A stretch of 64,000 nucleotides of DNA from ENR-C587 sp942493235 (GCA_942493235.1 OW818676.1:1984001-2048000); one strand, 5' to 3'. Shown: positions 1 to 9,212, counted from the stretch's first letter. Made by a program: numbers and translations. Notes: generated by a model not told the origin, from the letters alone.

Positions 1-2
1 TT

Positions 3-638
3 TTTGATGTTGCTTTCGAGAACAATCATCTTATTGAATTATATGGTATGAATAAATATATCGAAAATAAACCTCTGATTGATTTTACTTATCATAAAAT
101 ATTAAAAGCTATTATTAATTTTCATCCGAATATGGAGATTATGGCAAGTGCCGGATTGAAAATCGGAGCCAACGACAGATTTAAATATTTCGAGATTGAT
201 TCTATTGCGGAATTTAATCTCAAATACACATCTGCTCAAGATTTTGAAATATTTGCCGATATAGCTTACAAACTGTCAGGTACTGATGACATATTTGCTT
301 CGGTATCTTTAAGAAATTTAACTTTTTCTGACAGTTTATCTAACAAAATTCCTTTTGTTCCGTCTCATAAAGTTAGTGCTTATTATAATAAAAATTGGAC
401 TGAAGAATTTGGCACACAAATTGGAGTGAATTATTATGGGAATCGCTATTGTGATTATAATAATTCAAGAGAATTGTCGGGATTTCTAAGTTTAAACTTA
501 GGATTAAATTATAAATTAAATGATTATTTGAAAATCTACGGAAAAATTGATAATTTAATAAACAGTGAAATTTACATTTGGGAAAAATATAAAGAAAGAG
601 AGATATTTATATCTGCCGGCATAATGTGGCAGTTCTGA
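3..638 (+). CDS. C-terminal part of an outer-membrane beta-barrel protein, probably TonB-dependent receptor (5' end outside window)
   Basis: The reading frame is open from the first bases of the window, so the gene is truncated upstream; the Met at 48 is internal. The visible ~210 residues show alternating polar/hydrophobic strands rich in Tyr, Asn and Phe. Phrases such as GVNYYGNRY and LNLGLNYKLNDYLKIYGKI are typical of the last strands of TonB-dependent receptor barrels, and the protein ends in WQF, the usual terminal aromatic signature recognised by the BAM complex. The stop lies one base before the start of the SPOR-domain gene, suggesting one transcript. A TonB-like gene two positions downstream fits a receptor/energy-transducer setting. 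The plug domain and any ligand cannot be judged. A plain beta-barrel porin is the alternative. Confidence 0.7.
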   Translation, partial: FDVAFENNHLIELYGMNKYIENKPLIDFTYHKILKAIINFHPNMEIMASAGLKIGANDRFKYFEIDSIAEFNLKYTSAQDFEIFADIAYKLSGTDDIFASVSLRNLTFSDSLSNKIPFVPSHKVSAYYNKNWTEEFGTQIGVNYYGNRYCDYNNSRELSGFLSLNLGLNYKLNDYLKIYGKIDNLINSEIYIWEKYKEREIFISAGIMWQF

Positions 639-639
639 T

Positions 640-2418
640 ATGGCAATATTTCAAAATAATATATTAAAACAAGAAGAGCTAAACGGCGGCTTTGAACCTC
701 ATTCAGATGGGGATGAAAGCTTTTTGCTTAATTCGATGGACAGCTATCCGGCGAATTTGCCTGACTTTAGTCAGACTAAGCGGATTATAGAAGAGCCTGT
801 TGTTGAAATTTCAGAGCCAATGCAAGAAGAAATACCTCTTAGCGATAACGATGAGCAAACTTCTCAAGACTGGATTAGCGGTTTATTCAATGAAAATAGC
901 TCTGAGCAGGGAATCCCTACCGTACCTTCTGAAAGCGACACACAGATTGATTATTCAAATGTAATGCCCGGAGCTAATGAGCTACCTTCAGGAAATGAGC
1001 TACCGGTAGATAATATCATTATTGATGAACATCAGGAAATCGGTTTAGTCGAAGACCCGAAAGTCGCTTTTATAGGTGATGAAAATGTTAGTGATGATTT
1101 TGAACAGATGCTCAAAAAAGAAATGCAAAGAGAAAATGATGAGCTTGAGTCAATTCCTGAAATACCTATGGAAGAGCCATCTTATAGCTCTAATATCTTT
1201 GATGAGCCGGCTGTAAATATTGATATACCTGCTACAGATATTATTCAAGATGAGCCAATTAGTAACTCAATACCGTCAATTTCAATTCCTAACTTGGAGG
1301 AAAGTCCTGATCATTCACTTGACCAATATGATTTCACTCCTGTTGACGGTTCTGACGGTGCAAAAGAATTTGATTTAAGTTCGGTAATTACTGCCGAGCA
1401 TCCTTCGACTATGAATCTTCAGAATAATACTGAGGTTCCGCAAGAACCACACGAAGATAACAAAGCTAAAAAGCAGAAAAAAGTCAAAGAACCGAAACCT
1501 GAAAAAGAAAAAAAAGAACATAAAGCTATGGGACCGCTTTTTAAAAAAATCGGATTCATTGCTGCTATTGCTCTTATTGCAATTGGTTTCATCGGGGGAC
1601 TGTACTATTTCGGAGCCTTTGAAGCCGGTAAAAAATTCGTAACAGGGCTATTTAGTTCCGATACTACTAATGTAGCGGAAGATATTAAAAAGACAGAATC
1701 TACAAAAACTGAATCTAATAAGGCTAAACAAAAAGATGTTGAGCCAAAAACTGTAAATCATTCCGATACTGCTAATCAATTGGTAGCTAATTCGGGCGTT
1801 ACTAATATTGATACTGTCAAACCTGATGATAAGCAAAAAGATGAAATACAAAAAACTGAAGCCGGTCAAAATAGCCAAATAGTTCAAAAAAATCAAATTG
1901 AACAAAAAACTAAAATAGAAACTAAAAATCCTGATGTTTCGAAAACTCAAAAAATACCACCTGCAATAGATAAACAAATTGTAGGGAATAAAAAAGAAAT
2001 TGCAAAGACTAAAGAACTTAAAAAAACTACTGTTAAGCAATCAAAGCCTGTTAAGCAAAAATCAGAAACGAAAATCACTGATGTAGCAGATAATAAACCA
2101 AGGGCTGATAAAAAGGTTGATGTAAAGGCTGATACAAAGAATAATATTAAGGCAAAAGCGACAAAAATAGAGAAGAAGCAATCAATAGATGAGCTTTATT
2201 CAATACAATTATATGCTTCTCCGTCTAAAGAAGATGCAAATGAATGGGTTCAGAAATTAAAAAAGAAAAAGCTTGGCGATGTCTATATCTCAACTCAAGT
2301 AATTAGAGATAAAGTTTGGTATAGAGTTCGTTGTGGATATTACAAAACAAAGGAAGAAGCCAAATCTGCGGCTAATAATCTTGGGTTTTCGCAGAGCTGG
2401 ATAGATAGAATTAAATAG
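640..2418 (+). CDS. SPOR-domain membrane protein with acidic N-terminal region
   Basis: The 592-residue protein has three parts. Residues 1-270 are acidic, rich in Glu/Asp/Pro/Ser, and probably disordered and cytoplasmic. A single membrane segment follows a Lys-rich stretch at about 303-326 (IGFIAAIALIAIGFIGGLYYF). A Lys/Thr/Gln-rich periplasmic linker leads to a SPOR domain at about 516-592, with the repeated pattern YSIQLYASPSKEDA and WYRVRCGYYKTKEEA. SPOR domains bind denuded peptidoglycan glycan strands at division sites, so a septal or envelope role is likely, but no specific partner is visible. It starts one base after the barrel gene and is followed 52 bases later by the TonB-like gene, consistent with an envelope operon. 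The long unstructured regions make orthology hard to assign. Confidence 0.8.
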   Translation: MAIFQNNILKQEELNGGFEPHSDGDESFLLNSMDSYPANLPDFSQTKRIIEEPVVEISEPMQEEIPLSDNDEQTSQDWISGLFNENSSEQGIPTVPSESDTQIDYSNVMPGANELPSGNELPVDNIIIDEHQEIGLVEDPKVAFIGDENVSDDFEQMLKKEMQRENDELESIPEIPMEEPSYSSNIFDEPAVNIDIPATDIIQDEPISNSIPSISIPNLEESPDHSLDQYDFTPVDGSDGAKEFDLSSVITAEHPSTMNLQNNTEVPQEPHEDNKAKKQKKVKEPKPEKEKKEHKAMGPLFKKIGFIAAIALIAIGFIGGLYYFGAFEAGKKFVTGLFSSDTTNVAEDIKKTESTKTESNKAKQKDVEPKTVNHSDTANQLVANSGVTNIDTVKPDDKQKDEIQKTEAGQNSQIVQKNQIEQKTKIETKNPDVSKTQKIPPAIDKQIVGNKKEIAKTKELKKTTVKQSKPVKQKSETKITDVADNKPRADKKVDVKADTKNNIKAKATKIEKKQSIDELYSIQLYASPSKEDANEWVQKLKKKKLGDVYISTQVIRDKVWYRVRCGYYKTKEEAKSAANNLGFSQSWIDRIK

Positions 2419-2470
2419 TTTTAGAATTTAGAAATATTCCAAAAATATAAATATTTTGGGGGGTAAATAA

Positions 2471-3250
2471 ATGTATAGTCCGATGAGAGATGATATAGGT
2501 ATCCGATTAAGCTTACCATGGGAGAAAAACACTGCAAACGGTTTTGGTTTATCTGTAGTAATAGGATTGGTTTTCCTAATTGCTTTCGGTACATTCGTTA
2601 CTATTGAGACTCCACAGAAAAAAGAAGTTGACATACCGGTGATTTCTACTTTAGAAATCATAAGTTTTGGTGATGGCGACGGAACCGGCAGAAGTAAAGG
2701 TAATTTAACTGAAGAGGGAATGGCACATCTGGGAGCAACTGCTCCGACTAACTTGCATGATGCAATGACTCAAGCACCTACTCAAGCATCGAATACTTCG
2801 GAATTGAATCCGGAAGATGCTACAAGTTTTATACCTACTCAGAATATGCCCGGAGCAAACACTTCTAAAAACGGTGATTTAGCCGGAAATGGTTCTGCCA
2901 ATATCGGTACTCCGAACGGTACGGCTTGGGGAACTGGGCTGGGGACAAACGGAAATGGCAGAGGAGCAGGCTTAGGGCTTGGTGATATTCAATGGGGTGG
3001 AGGCGGAAACAGAACTGTATTAAAAAAACAACTACCTTCTTTTCCTAACGGAGCAAAAGCCGGACAAGTAAAAATTTCATTTACTGTTGCCGCTGACGGC
3101 ACTGTATTAACTGCCCGTCCAACTTTAAAAGGTGGTGACCCTAACTTGGAAAGAGCCGCCATTCAAGCATTGAAATATTGGAGATTTAATCCCCTAAAAG
3201 ATAAAAGAGAAATGCAAGGAATAATTACTTTTACTTTTAATTTGAGATAG
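2471..3250 (+). CDS. TonB-family energy transducer-like protein
   Basis: The 259-residue protein has a short cytoplasmic N-terminus, one membrane anchor at about 24-43 (GFGLSVVIGLVFLIAFGTFV), a long Gly/Asn/Thr-rich periplasmic spacer instead of the classical Pro-rich one, and a C-terminal TonB_C fold at about 180-259. Key phrases in that fold are VKISFTVAADGTVL and AIQALKYWRFNPLKD. TonB proteins carry ExbB/ExbD energy to outer-membrane receptors. No exbB or exbD is next to it, and the spacer is unusual, so it could be an AgmX/TonB-like protein with another envelope role. It starts after a G-rich stretch (2457-2462) and is followed by a 57-residue membrane protein six bases after its stop. 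Confidence 0.75.
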   Translation: MYSPMRDDIGIRLSLPWEKNTANGFGLSVVIGLVFLIAFGTFVTIETPQKKEVDIPVISTLEIISFGDGDGTGRSKGNLTEEGMAHLGATAPTNLHDAMTQAPTQASNTSELNPEDATSFIPTQNMPGANTSKNGDLAGNGSANIGTPNGTAWGTGLGTNGNGRGAGLGLGDIQWGGGGNRTVLKKQLPSFPNGAKAGQVKISFTVAADGTVLTARPTLKGGDPNLERAAIQALKYWRFNPLKDKREMQGIITFTFNLR

Positions 3251-3256
3251 GTGTAA

Positions 3257-3430
3257 ATGGAAATAGTCGATATCTTTATGAACTTACCTACCGGAGCAAA
3301 AATCACAATTGCTTTATTGATTGTCGGTATATTTGTATCTTTTTTTAAAAAAATGTTAAAATTAGGGATATTACTGTCCGTCCTTGCTATTTTAATTATC
3401 GTCGTAATTAAAATGCTAAATACAATGTAA
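3257..3430 (+). CDS. 57-residue two-helix membrane protein, unknown function
   Basis: A short frame from ATG 3257 to TAA 3430 encodes 57 residues with two hydrophobic segments, about residues 15-30 (AKITIALLIVGIFVSFF) and 34-52 (LKLGILLSVLAILIIVVIK), separated by a Lys-Lys turn. It begins six bases after the TonB-like gene stops and ends 26 bases before UDP-glucose dehydrogenase, so it fits tightly in the same transcript. I recognise no family. It may be a small subunit or regulator associated with the TonB-like protein. The main doubt is whether such a short hydrophobic frame is translated; spacing and the absence of overlap favour it. Confidence 0.5.
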   Translation: MEIVDIFMNLPTGAKITIALLIVGIFVSFFKKMLKLGILLSVLAILIIVVIKMLNTM

Positions 3431-3456
3431 GAAAAATAAATTTTAAGGGTTTAATA

Positions 3457-4785
3457 ATGGCTTATAATATTGGTGTGATTGGTACTGGTTATGTAGGTTT
3501 AGTCTCAGGCACTACGTTTGCCGCTACCGGGAATAATGTGATTTGCGTTGATATAGACGAATCAAAAGTGAAAAGTTTAAGTGATGGCATCCCAACTATA
3601 TATGAACCCGGTTTAGAATACTACTTAAAGCAAAATGTTAAAGAGAAAAGAATTACATTTACTACTAATTTGGAAGAAGCCGTTAGTAATTGCCTCTTTA
3701 TTTTTCTCTGCTTGCCCACTCCGCCTAACGAAGATGGTTCTGCTGATTTAAAACACGTGCTGAATGTAGCTCAAAATATTGCCGATATTATTAAAGCAAA
3801 AAATATTAGTGACCGTAAAATTATAATAAATAAAAGTACTGTTCCGGTAGGTACCGGCGACAGAGTTAAAAAAATATTTGACAATACTATACCGGATAAG
3901 CAAATAGATATAGTCAGTAATCCCGAGTTTTTACGCGAAGGATTTGCTGTCGAAGATGCCCTTAAACCCGAGAGAGTGGTTATCGGTACATCAAGTGCCG
4001 AAGTAGGGGAGCTAATGAAAGATTTATATGCTCCGTTTGTACGTAGCGGTAATCCTATTCATATTCTTGATGTTAAAAGTTCCGAAGTTACTAAATATGC
4101 AGCTAATGCGTTTCTGGCGGTAAAGATTTCTTTTATGAATGATTTATCCAATTATTGCGAGAAGGTCGGAGCAGATATAGAGAAAATACGTCTTGGTATA
4201 GGCTCGGATTCACGCATCGGTAAAAGATTTTTATTTGCCGGTTTGGGTTATGGCGGTTCTTGCTTTCCGAAAGATGTAAGTGCTTTAATTTATTCATCGG
4301 AAGAAGTAGGGGCTGAGCTTCAAATCGTTAAAGCTGCTCACAGTGTTAATACTGCTCAGATTAATAGGTTTGCCGATAGGGTAATCGCCCGTTTTGATAA
4401 TGAACTAAGCGGTAAAAAAGTTGCTCTATGGGGATTGGCTTTCAAGCCGAATACTGACGATACGCGTGAAGCTCCTGCTTTTAAAGTAATTCAAAAGCTG
4501 TTAGATGCCGGTGCTCAAGTTAATACTTATGACCCTGAGGCAATCGAAAATACTAAAATCAGATTCGGCGAGCAAATTAAATATTCCGATAATATGTACG
4601 ACTGCTTAGTCGATGCCGATGTATTGGTAATAGCAACCGAATGGACAGTATTTCGCAATCCTGATTTCAGTAAAATCAAATCTCTGCTTAAAAATAATAT
4701 TATTTTTGATGGTAGGAATTTATTTGAAATTTCAGAAATGCAAGCATTAGGAATAGAATATCACTGCATAGGCAGAACTCAATAG
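3457..4785 (+). CDS. ugd: UDP-glucose 6-dehydrogenase
   Basis: This 442-residue enzyme makes UDP-glucuronate from UDP-glucose with two NAD+, a precursor for capsule, exopolysaccharide or LPS sugars. The N-terminal Rossmann fold carries GVIGTGYVGLVSG (residues 6-18) and an acidic residue after the second strand (VDIDESK). The central part has NPEFLREGFAVED, and the catalytic cysteine sits in GYGGSCFPKD (Cys269). The C-terminal UDP-binding domain has GLAFKPNTDDTREAP. Length matches the family. It is the last gene of the rightward group and is followed by a hairpin terminator. No other nucleotide-sugar gene is adjacent, although a glycosyltransferase lies 2.3 kb downstream on the other strand. 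Confidence 0.95.
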   Translation: MAYNIGVIGTGYVGLVSGTTFAATGNNVICVDIDESKVKSLSDGIPTIYEPGLEYYLKQNVKEKRITFTTNLEEAVSNCLFIFLCLPTPPNEDGSADLKHVLNVAQNIADIIKAKNISDRKIIINKSTVPVGTGDRVKKIFDNTIPDKQIDIVSNPEFLREGFAVEDALKPERVVIGTSSAEVGELMKDLYAPFVRSGNPIHILDVKSSEVTKYAANAFLAVKISFMNDLSNYCEKVGADIEKIRLGIGSDSRIGKRFLFAGLGYGGSCFPKDVSALIYSSEEVGAELQIVKAAHSVNTAQINRFADRVIARFDNELSGKKVALWGLAFKPNTDDTREAPAFKVIQKLLDAGAQVNTYDPEAIENTKIRFGEQIKYSDNMYDCLVDADVLVIATEWTVFRNPDFSKIKSLLKNNIIFDGRNLFEISEMQALGIEYHCIGRTQ

Positions 4786-4808
4786 AGTTATTTTTTTTTG
4801 TAAAATAT

Positions 4809-4847
4809 CAAACCTTCCAAATATTATTTTTAGCTTTGGAAGGTTTG
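4809..4847 (+). terminator. Hairpin terminator after ugd
   Basis: A perfect 13-bp stem (CAAACCTTCCAAA at 4809-4821 with its complement at 4835-4847) encloses a 13-base AT-rich loop. It starts 23 bases after the ugd stop. The T-tract after the stem is broken (GTGTTTTGG), so it may be a weak terminator or act on both strands. Confidence 0.6.
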
Positions 4848-4906
4848 GTGTTTTGGTATATTGAGAAAAATTTATTAGTTTACTGATTAGTAAAGCATTC
4901 TTAGTT

Positions 4907-5991
4907 GTGATGTATACAAAAATTAAATTGTCAAATAATAGTTTAAAAATGATACAAACTGATAAAAATATATTAGAGAATTACACTTTTATTGACCTAT
5001 TTGCCGGAATCGGTGGGTTTCATTTAGCTCTATCATCTTTCGGTGCAGAATGCGTGTTTGCTTCGGAATGGGACAAATATGCTGCTGAGACATATCACAA
5101 GAATTTCAACATTATGCCTTACGGTGATATTACTAAAATTGAGGTGCAAGATATTCCCGAGCATGATATTTTGTGTGCCGGGTTCCCATGCCAAGCTTTT
5201 TCAATTTCAGGAAAACAAAAAGGATTTGAAGATACTAGAGGGACTTTGTTTTTTGATATTGCAAGAATTGCAAATTATCACAAACCAAAAGTGTTACTCT
5301 TAGAAAATGTAAAAAATTAGAAAAGCATGATGATGGTAAAACATTAAAAATAATAATAGACTCTCTTAAAGAATTAGGATACAATGTATATACAAAAGTA
5401 TTAAATTCAAGTAGTTACGGATTACCACAAAACAGAGAACGTATTTATATTGTTGCTTTTGATAGCTCCATTGATTCCGGTAATTTCCATTTCCCAAAGC
5501 CAACGAAAGAGCCATCATGCTTAGAAACACTTTTAGAAAATGAACCTCAAAATGTGAAATTTATCCAACGAGATGATATTGAAATATATAAGAATTATAG
5601 TGCTTCATTTTCATTATTCGGTAAATTTGAATTATTGAATAAACCTATTCAAATAGGTATAGTTAATAAAGGTGGGCAGGGAGAAAGAATTTATCATCCG
5701 CTTGGTCATGCAATTACTCTGTCTGCTTACGGAGGAGGAGTAGGAGCAAAGACCGGACTATATTTAATCATTGGTAAAATTAGGAAGCTAACACCGAGGG
5801 AATGTGCAAGAGTTCAAGGATTTCCCGATGATTTTATAATTAATTCGATAGATACTCAAGTTTATAAACAATTTGGAAACAGCGTATCTGTGAACGTTTT
5901 GCAGTATATTGTTTTTGAAATCAGTAAAGTGTTGAATAGAAATACAGATGTGAATTCTAATGATAAATTAAAAGAATTAGTATATGAATAA
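4907..5991 (+). pseudogene. DNA (cytosine-5-)-methyltransferase, split by a -1 frameshift
   Basis: Two frames together encode a complete m5C methyltransferase of about 361 residues. The first part (4907-5320; GTG at 4907 or ATG at 4910) holds motif I (DLFAGIGGFHLALSSFG), the catalytic PCQ loop (GFPCQAFSISG, Cys95) and ENVKN, then stops at TAG 5318-5320. The rest continues in the -1 frame from 5317 (LEKHDDGKTLKII) and holds motif VIII (GLPQNRERIYIVAF), motif IX (TPRECARVQGFPDDF) and motif X (QFGNSVSVNVL), ending at 5991. The break is at a run of six A directly before TAG. No residue is lost if the ribosome slips back one base there. No restriction endonuclease is adjacent, so it looks like a solitary methyltransferase. 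It is either a real mutation, a sequencing error, or programmed frameshifting. Confidence 0.85.
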
Positions 5992-6066
5992 AGAACTGTT
6001 TTTATAAATTAAGAGTCTGACTCTCTGAGCAAAGCAATTTTTATTTTAATACTATTATCGCATTTC

Positions 6067-7116
6067 CTACTCTTCTGCTCCGAATATCACATAGTAAGCT
6101 TTTTGTAATTGTTCTTTTGTGCCGAGAGTTAATAGAATATCTTCTTCTAACAGCTTCATATTGCCGTCTAATTGAGTAATTGGTTTATTATCACGCATAA
6201 CGGCGATAATTGTAGCACCTGATTTTTGACGCAGGTTCATTTCAATCAGTGATTTGCCGAGCCAGATTGAATCCTCGGGTAATTGTATGTTTTCAATATT
6301 AATACTTTGCTGCTTAGAACCGAGTGAAGTTTCAAAGAAATCTACTACATTGGGATTGACCAATATATTGGCAAGCCGCTGCCCGCCGATAGCATAAGGA
6401 TTGATTACACGGTTAGCTCCGGCTCGCATCAGCTTTTCAATGTCATTATCATTATCGCATCTGGCGACTATAAATATGTTCGGATTCAGAACTTTGGCAC
6501 TAAGCACGACGAAAACAGAAGTTGATGAGTTTGCGGTAGTAACCATCAGTGCCCTTGCTCTATTAATACCTGCACTGTTCAGAGTGTCGTCGTCAGTAGC
6601 ATCGCCCTTAATGCAGTAGAATTCGTTATTATTGATTTCTTCGGATTGCTCATCGGTGATTTTATTGTCAATTACAACGAAGTTTTCTTGCTTTTGAATT
6701 AATTCTTTTACTGCACGCTTGCCGACTCTGCCGAGACCGATAACAATTATATGGTCATCAAGTTCATCAATTTTCTTCTGCATTTTCTTTTTCCCTCTGT
6801 AATTGTCTAATTGCAAAATAAACAAATTTTCCATAAAAGTACCGAGAATATAGAATAAACTCCCGATACCGAATAAAGCTATAAAAATAGTAAACATCCT
6901 GCCTACATGCCCGAGCTCATATATTTCTGCATAGCCGAGTGTAGTGATAGTGATAATCGTCATATAGAATGCATCGATAAAGCCGGCTTCTGCAATATCT
7001 TTCCAAATAAGCATATAGCCTATAGTGCCGACAATTATTATTAAAGCAAGCAAAATCCCCGGCAAAAGTGGCTTTTTTAACTTTGTATTATATTGGTTTT
7101 TATTATGTAACAGCAT
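6067..7116 (-). CDS. Two-helix potassium channel with RCK (TrkA-N/TrkA-C) domains
   Basis: The 349-residue protein has two membrane helices (about 17-38 and 73-95) flanking a pore loop, TITTLGYAEIYEL, at about 56-68. An RCK N-domain follows with the nucleotide-binding motif GLGRVGKRAV (127-136), and a TrkA-C domain ends the protein (ENIQLPEDSIWLGKSL onward). This is the MthK/Kch-like architecture: K+ flux gated by a cytoplasmic ligand-binding ring. The filter reads GYA (61-63) where GYG is usual. The gene starts three bases after the upstream glycosyltransferase stops, so both are probably co-transcribed leftward, though their functions are not obviously linked. It converges with the methyltransferase at 5991. 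Confidence 0.9.
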   Translation of the reverse strand: MLLHNKNQYNTKLKKPLLPGILLALIIIVGTIGYMLIWKDIAEAGFIDAFYMTIITITTLGYAEIYELGHVGRMFTIFIALFGIGSLFYILGTFMENLFILQLDNYRGKKKMQKKIDELDDHIIVIGLGRVGKRAVKELIQKQENFVVIDNKITDEQSEEINNNEFYCIKGDATDDDTLNSAGINRARALMVTTANSSTSVFVVLSAKVLNPNIFIVARCDNDNDIEKLMRAGANRVINPYAIGGQRLANILVNPNVVDFFETSLGSKQQSINIENIQLPEDSIWLGKSLIEMNLRQKSGATIIAVMRDNKPITQLDGNMKLLEEDILLTLGTKEQLQKAYYVIFGAEE

Positions 7117-7119
7117 AAA

Positions 7120-8241
7120 TTATAGCTTACCGTAAAATTCAATTAATTTATCAGCAAAATATTTCCAATTAGATACCTTTTTATATTCGATAATATTTCG
7201 AATAAATTCGGTATATAAATCTTCTGCAAAATACTTGCCAATAGCAGAGGCGAGTAATTCCGGTTCGGGGCTTTTGATTAGAATTCCGGTTTTATGCGGA
7301 GCAACCATTTCTTTCAAGCTTCCTACGTCTGTTGCTATTACCGGTAACTCGAAATGATAGCTTATACCAATTATTCCACTCTGAGTTGCAGACTTATAGG
7401 GGAGAATACATACATCGGATGCCGAGAATAGAAGTGGCACTTCATTATCTGAAATATAGCGTACCAATGCAGTTATTTTATGGTTAAGCCCTAAATTATC
7501 AATTTGCTTTTGATATTTATCAAAACTGCCGTAGCATTCTCCGGCAATAACGAGGTGATAGCTGTCGGGCAGTTTGCTCATAGTGTCAATCAATACATCA
7601 AGCCCTTTATATCCGCGTATAAATCCGAAGAACAGAAGTAATTTTTTGTCTTTAGGCAGATTTAATTTCTCTCGGGCAACCGATTTATCGACAGATTCAC
7701 CGAAATGGTCATACAGTGGATGTTCTAAACTAACATATTTGGCTGAAGGCTTTAGAGAAAGTAAATCATTTTTTACGGTATTGCTCATCACAACAAAACC
7801 ATCTTGCCGATTAAGGAAATACTTGATTAGAGAAATATCGCCCGGACGCTTCTCGTGAGGTATAACGTTATCTAAGACTGCTAAAGACTTAGTCCCGCTT
7901 TTCTTGAGTTTAGCCGCTACAAATCCAAGCGAAGGGGCAAAAAATGGCATCCAGAACTTTGTAAGTAGTAGTTCAGGTTTTGATTGAGCGATAATAATTG
8001 AAGTATTGCTATATGTAATCGGATTAATTGTATCTAAAATTCTTTTTGCATCAATTTTGATTGCTGAATCTCCGTCTTGAACCATCTGGCTTTTACCGGG
8101 AAATAAAATGCCCGGGTATTGACGAGTAAAAGTATAAGCTTTTATATTATGTAAGAGAGATAATTCATTATATAGTGAGGCATTAAACTGAGCAATTCCG
8201 CCTCTATACGGATAAAATGTCGATAAATAAGCTATATTCAT
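7120..8241 (-). CDS. Glycosyltransferase family 4 (GT-B fold)
   Basis: The 373-residue protein opens with MNIAYLSTFYPYRGGIAQF, the usual first strand and acceptor-side loop of GT4 enzymes. The C-terminal glycosyltransferase family 1 domain starts near residue 185 (KLLLFFGFIRGYKGLDVLI), with the sugar-nucleotide binding region FELPVIATDVGSLKEMV near the end. These enzymes move a sugar from a nucleotide donor to a lipid or glycan acceptor at the inner membrane, usually for LPS O-chains, capsule or mannosides. The Glu-rich EGFG-type donor motif is replaced by PYKSATQSGIIG, a variant seen in some GT4 members. Substrate cannot be inferred. It is the first gene of a two-gene leftward operon with the K+ channel. 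Confidence 0.85.
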   Translation of the reverse strand: MNIAYLSTFYPYRGGIAQFNASLYNELSLLHNIKAYTFTRQYPGILFPGKSQMVQDGDSAIKIDAKRILDTINPITYSNTSIIIAQSKPELLLTKFWMPFFAPSLGFVAAKLKKSGTKSLAVLDNVIPHEKRPGDISLIKYFLNRQDGFVVMSNTVKNDLLSLKPSAKYVSLEHPLYDHFGESVDKSVAREKLNLPKDKKLLLFFGFIRGYKGLDVLIDTMSKLPDSYHLVIAGECYGSFDKYQKQIDNLGLNHKITALVRYISDNEVPLLFSASDVCILPYKSATQSGIIGISYHFELPVIATDVGSLKEMVAPHKTGILIKSPEPELLASAIGKYFAEDLYTEFIRNIIEYKKVSNWKYFADKLIEFYGKL

Positions 8242-8370
8242 AATAGTATTCTATTCAAAATCTATAAAAATTTAAAAAATATTTATAAGTACAAATATCT
8301 TAAATGTAAATTTAAAAAAAAAATGTTATTTTGCATAGCTAAATTATGTACAATTTAAAAAAATGTTTTT

Positions 8371-9186
8371 ATGAAAAGATTTATCGCTATCGTTTTTGTT
8401 CTAATTAGTGTATGCTCTACAATCACAAAATTTGAATTATCGGCACAATCGAAGAATGTCGTTTTGCTTGAGGGTATGATTTCCGAACTTGAATCACGTG
8501 AGCCGGTTTCCACCGAACTGTTTTTTATTGATGAAGATAATAAAAAAGTAAAAGTAAAAAGTGAGATAAACGGAAGATTTCAAGCAGTATTAACTTCCGG
8601 AAAAAAATATATTGTTACGGCTAAAGAGTTTTTTATCAACGATGAAGAAGCACTCTATAACACTCCTAATACAAGCGAGTATGTTGAAGTAAAAAGAAAT
8701 TTCAGGGTTACAAAAATTAAAAAAGGGATGGAACTGATTAATGTTAGTGCATTCGGAGCAAATAATACCTCTGTTAATAGTGAAGCCCTTCAGCAAATAC
8801 TGCGTTTAGAGGGGATTTTAGAGCAGAATCTAAAACTAAAAGTAGAAATAATTGTCAGTACAGGCGATACTTATGCTAAAGCCGGAAAGAAAAAAGTTAG
8901 CGAAGCAAACCCTAAAAATCCGAAAAAAAAGATTACAAAAACTGTTAATATGACTGCAGAAGAGCAGTTAGAAAAATTATTGGCAGCCAGAGTCAGCAAT
9001 CTGCGAGATATTCTTACTGTAATGAAAATCAGAGAAAGCCGATATTTCTTTACTGATAAATTAGAAATGGGAAAACCGCAGGTTAAGTCCAAACCAAAGA
9101 AAAAGGGAAAGAAAGAAGCAAGCGATGTTAAAGATAGTAAAGTTGTTACTTTAAAAGTTGTAATAAGCGAAATAATGAAATTATAG
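8371..9186 (+). CDS. Secreted protein with carboxypeptidase-regulatory-like and degenerate OmpA-like domains
   Basis: A signal peptide (MKRFIAIVFVLISVCSTITKF, cut after LSAQ) precedes a small beta domain at about 30-105 with the form VLLEGMISELESREPVSTELFFID and INGRFQAVLTSGKKY. This resembles the peptidase-associated regulatory fold that often precedes OmpA domains in Bacteroidota. The C-terminal half looks like a diverged OmpA peptidoglycan-binding domain: NSEALQQILRLEGIL, LKLKVEIIVSTGD and a final RVSNLRDILTVMKIRESRY in place of the RA-x-V-x-x-L-x-x-x-GI motif. A Lys-rich insert (KKKVSEANPKNPKKKI) interrupts it. The peptidoglycan-contact Asp/Arg pair is not clear, so it may not bind cell wall. 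It is alone on the plus strand and ends at a strong terminator. Confidence 0.55.
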   Translation: MKRFIAIVFVLISVCSTITKFELSAQSKNVVLLEGMISELESREPVSTELFFIDEDNKKVKVKSEINGRFQAVLTSGKKYIVTAKEFFINDEEALYNTPNTSEYVEVKRNFRVTKIKKGMELINVSAFGANNTSVNSEALQQILRLEGILEQNLKLKVEIIVSTGDTYAKAGKKKVSEANPKNPKKKITKTVNMTAEEQLEKLLAARVSNLRDILTVMKIRESRYFFTDKLEMGKPQVKSKPKKKGKKEASDVKDSKVVTLKVVISEIMKL

Positions 9187-9212
9187 ATTATAATAGCATA
9201 GTGAATTAATAT

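Noticed and set aside
2428..2661. 77-residue minus-strand frame opposite the TonB-like gene start
   Set aside because: It lies over the TonB-like gene on the other strand and has no independent evidence.
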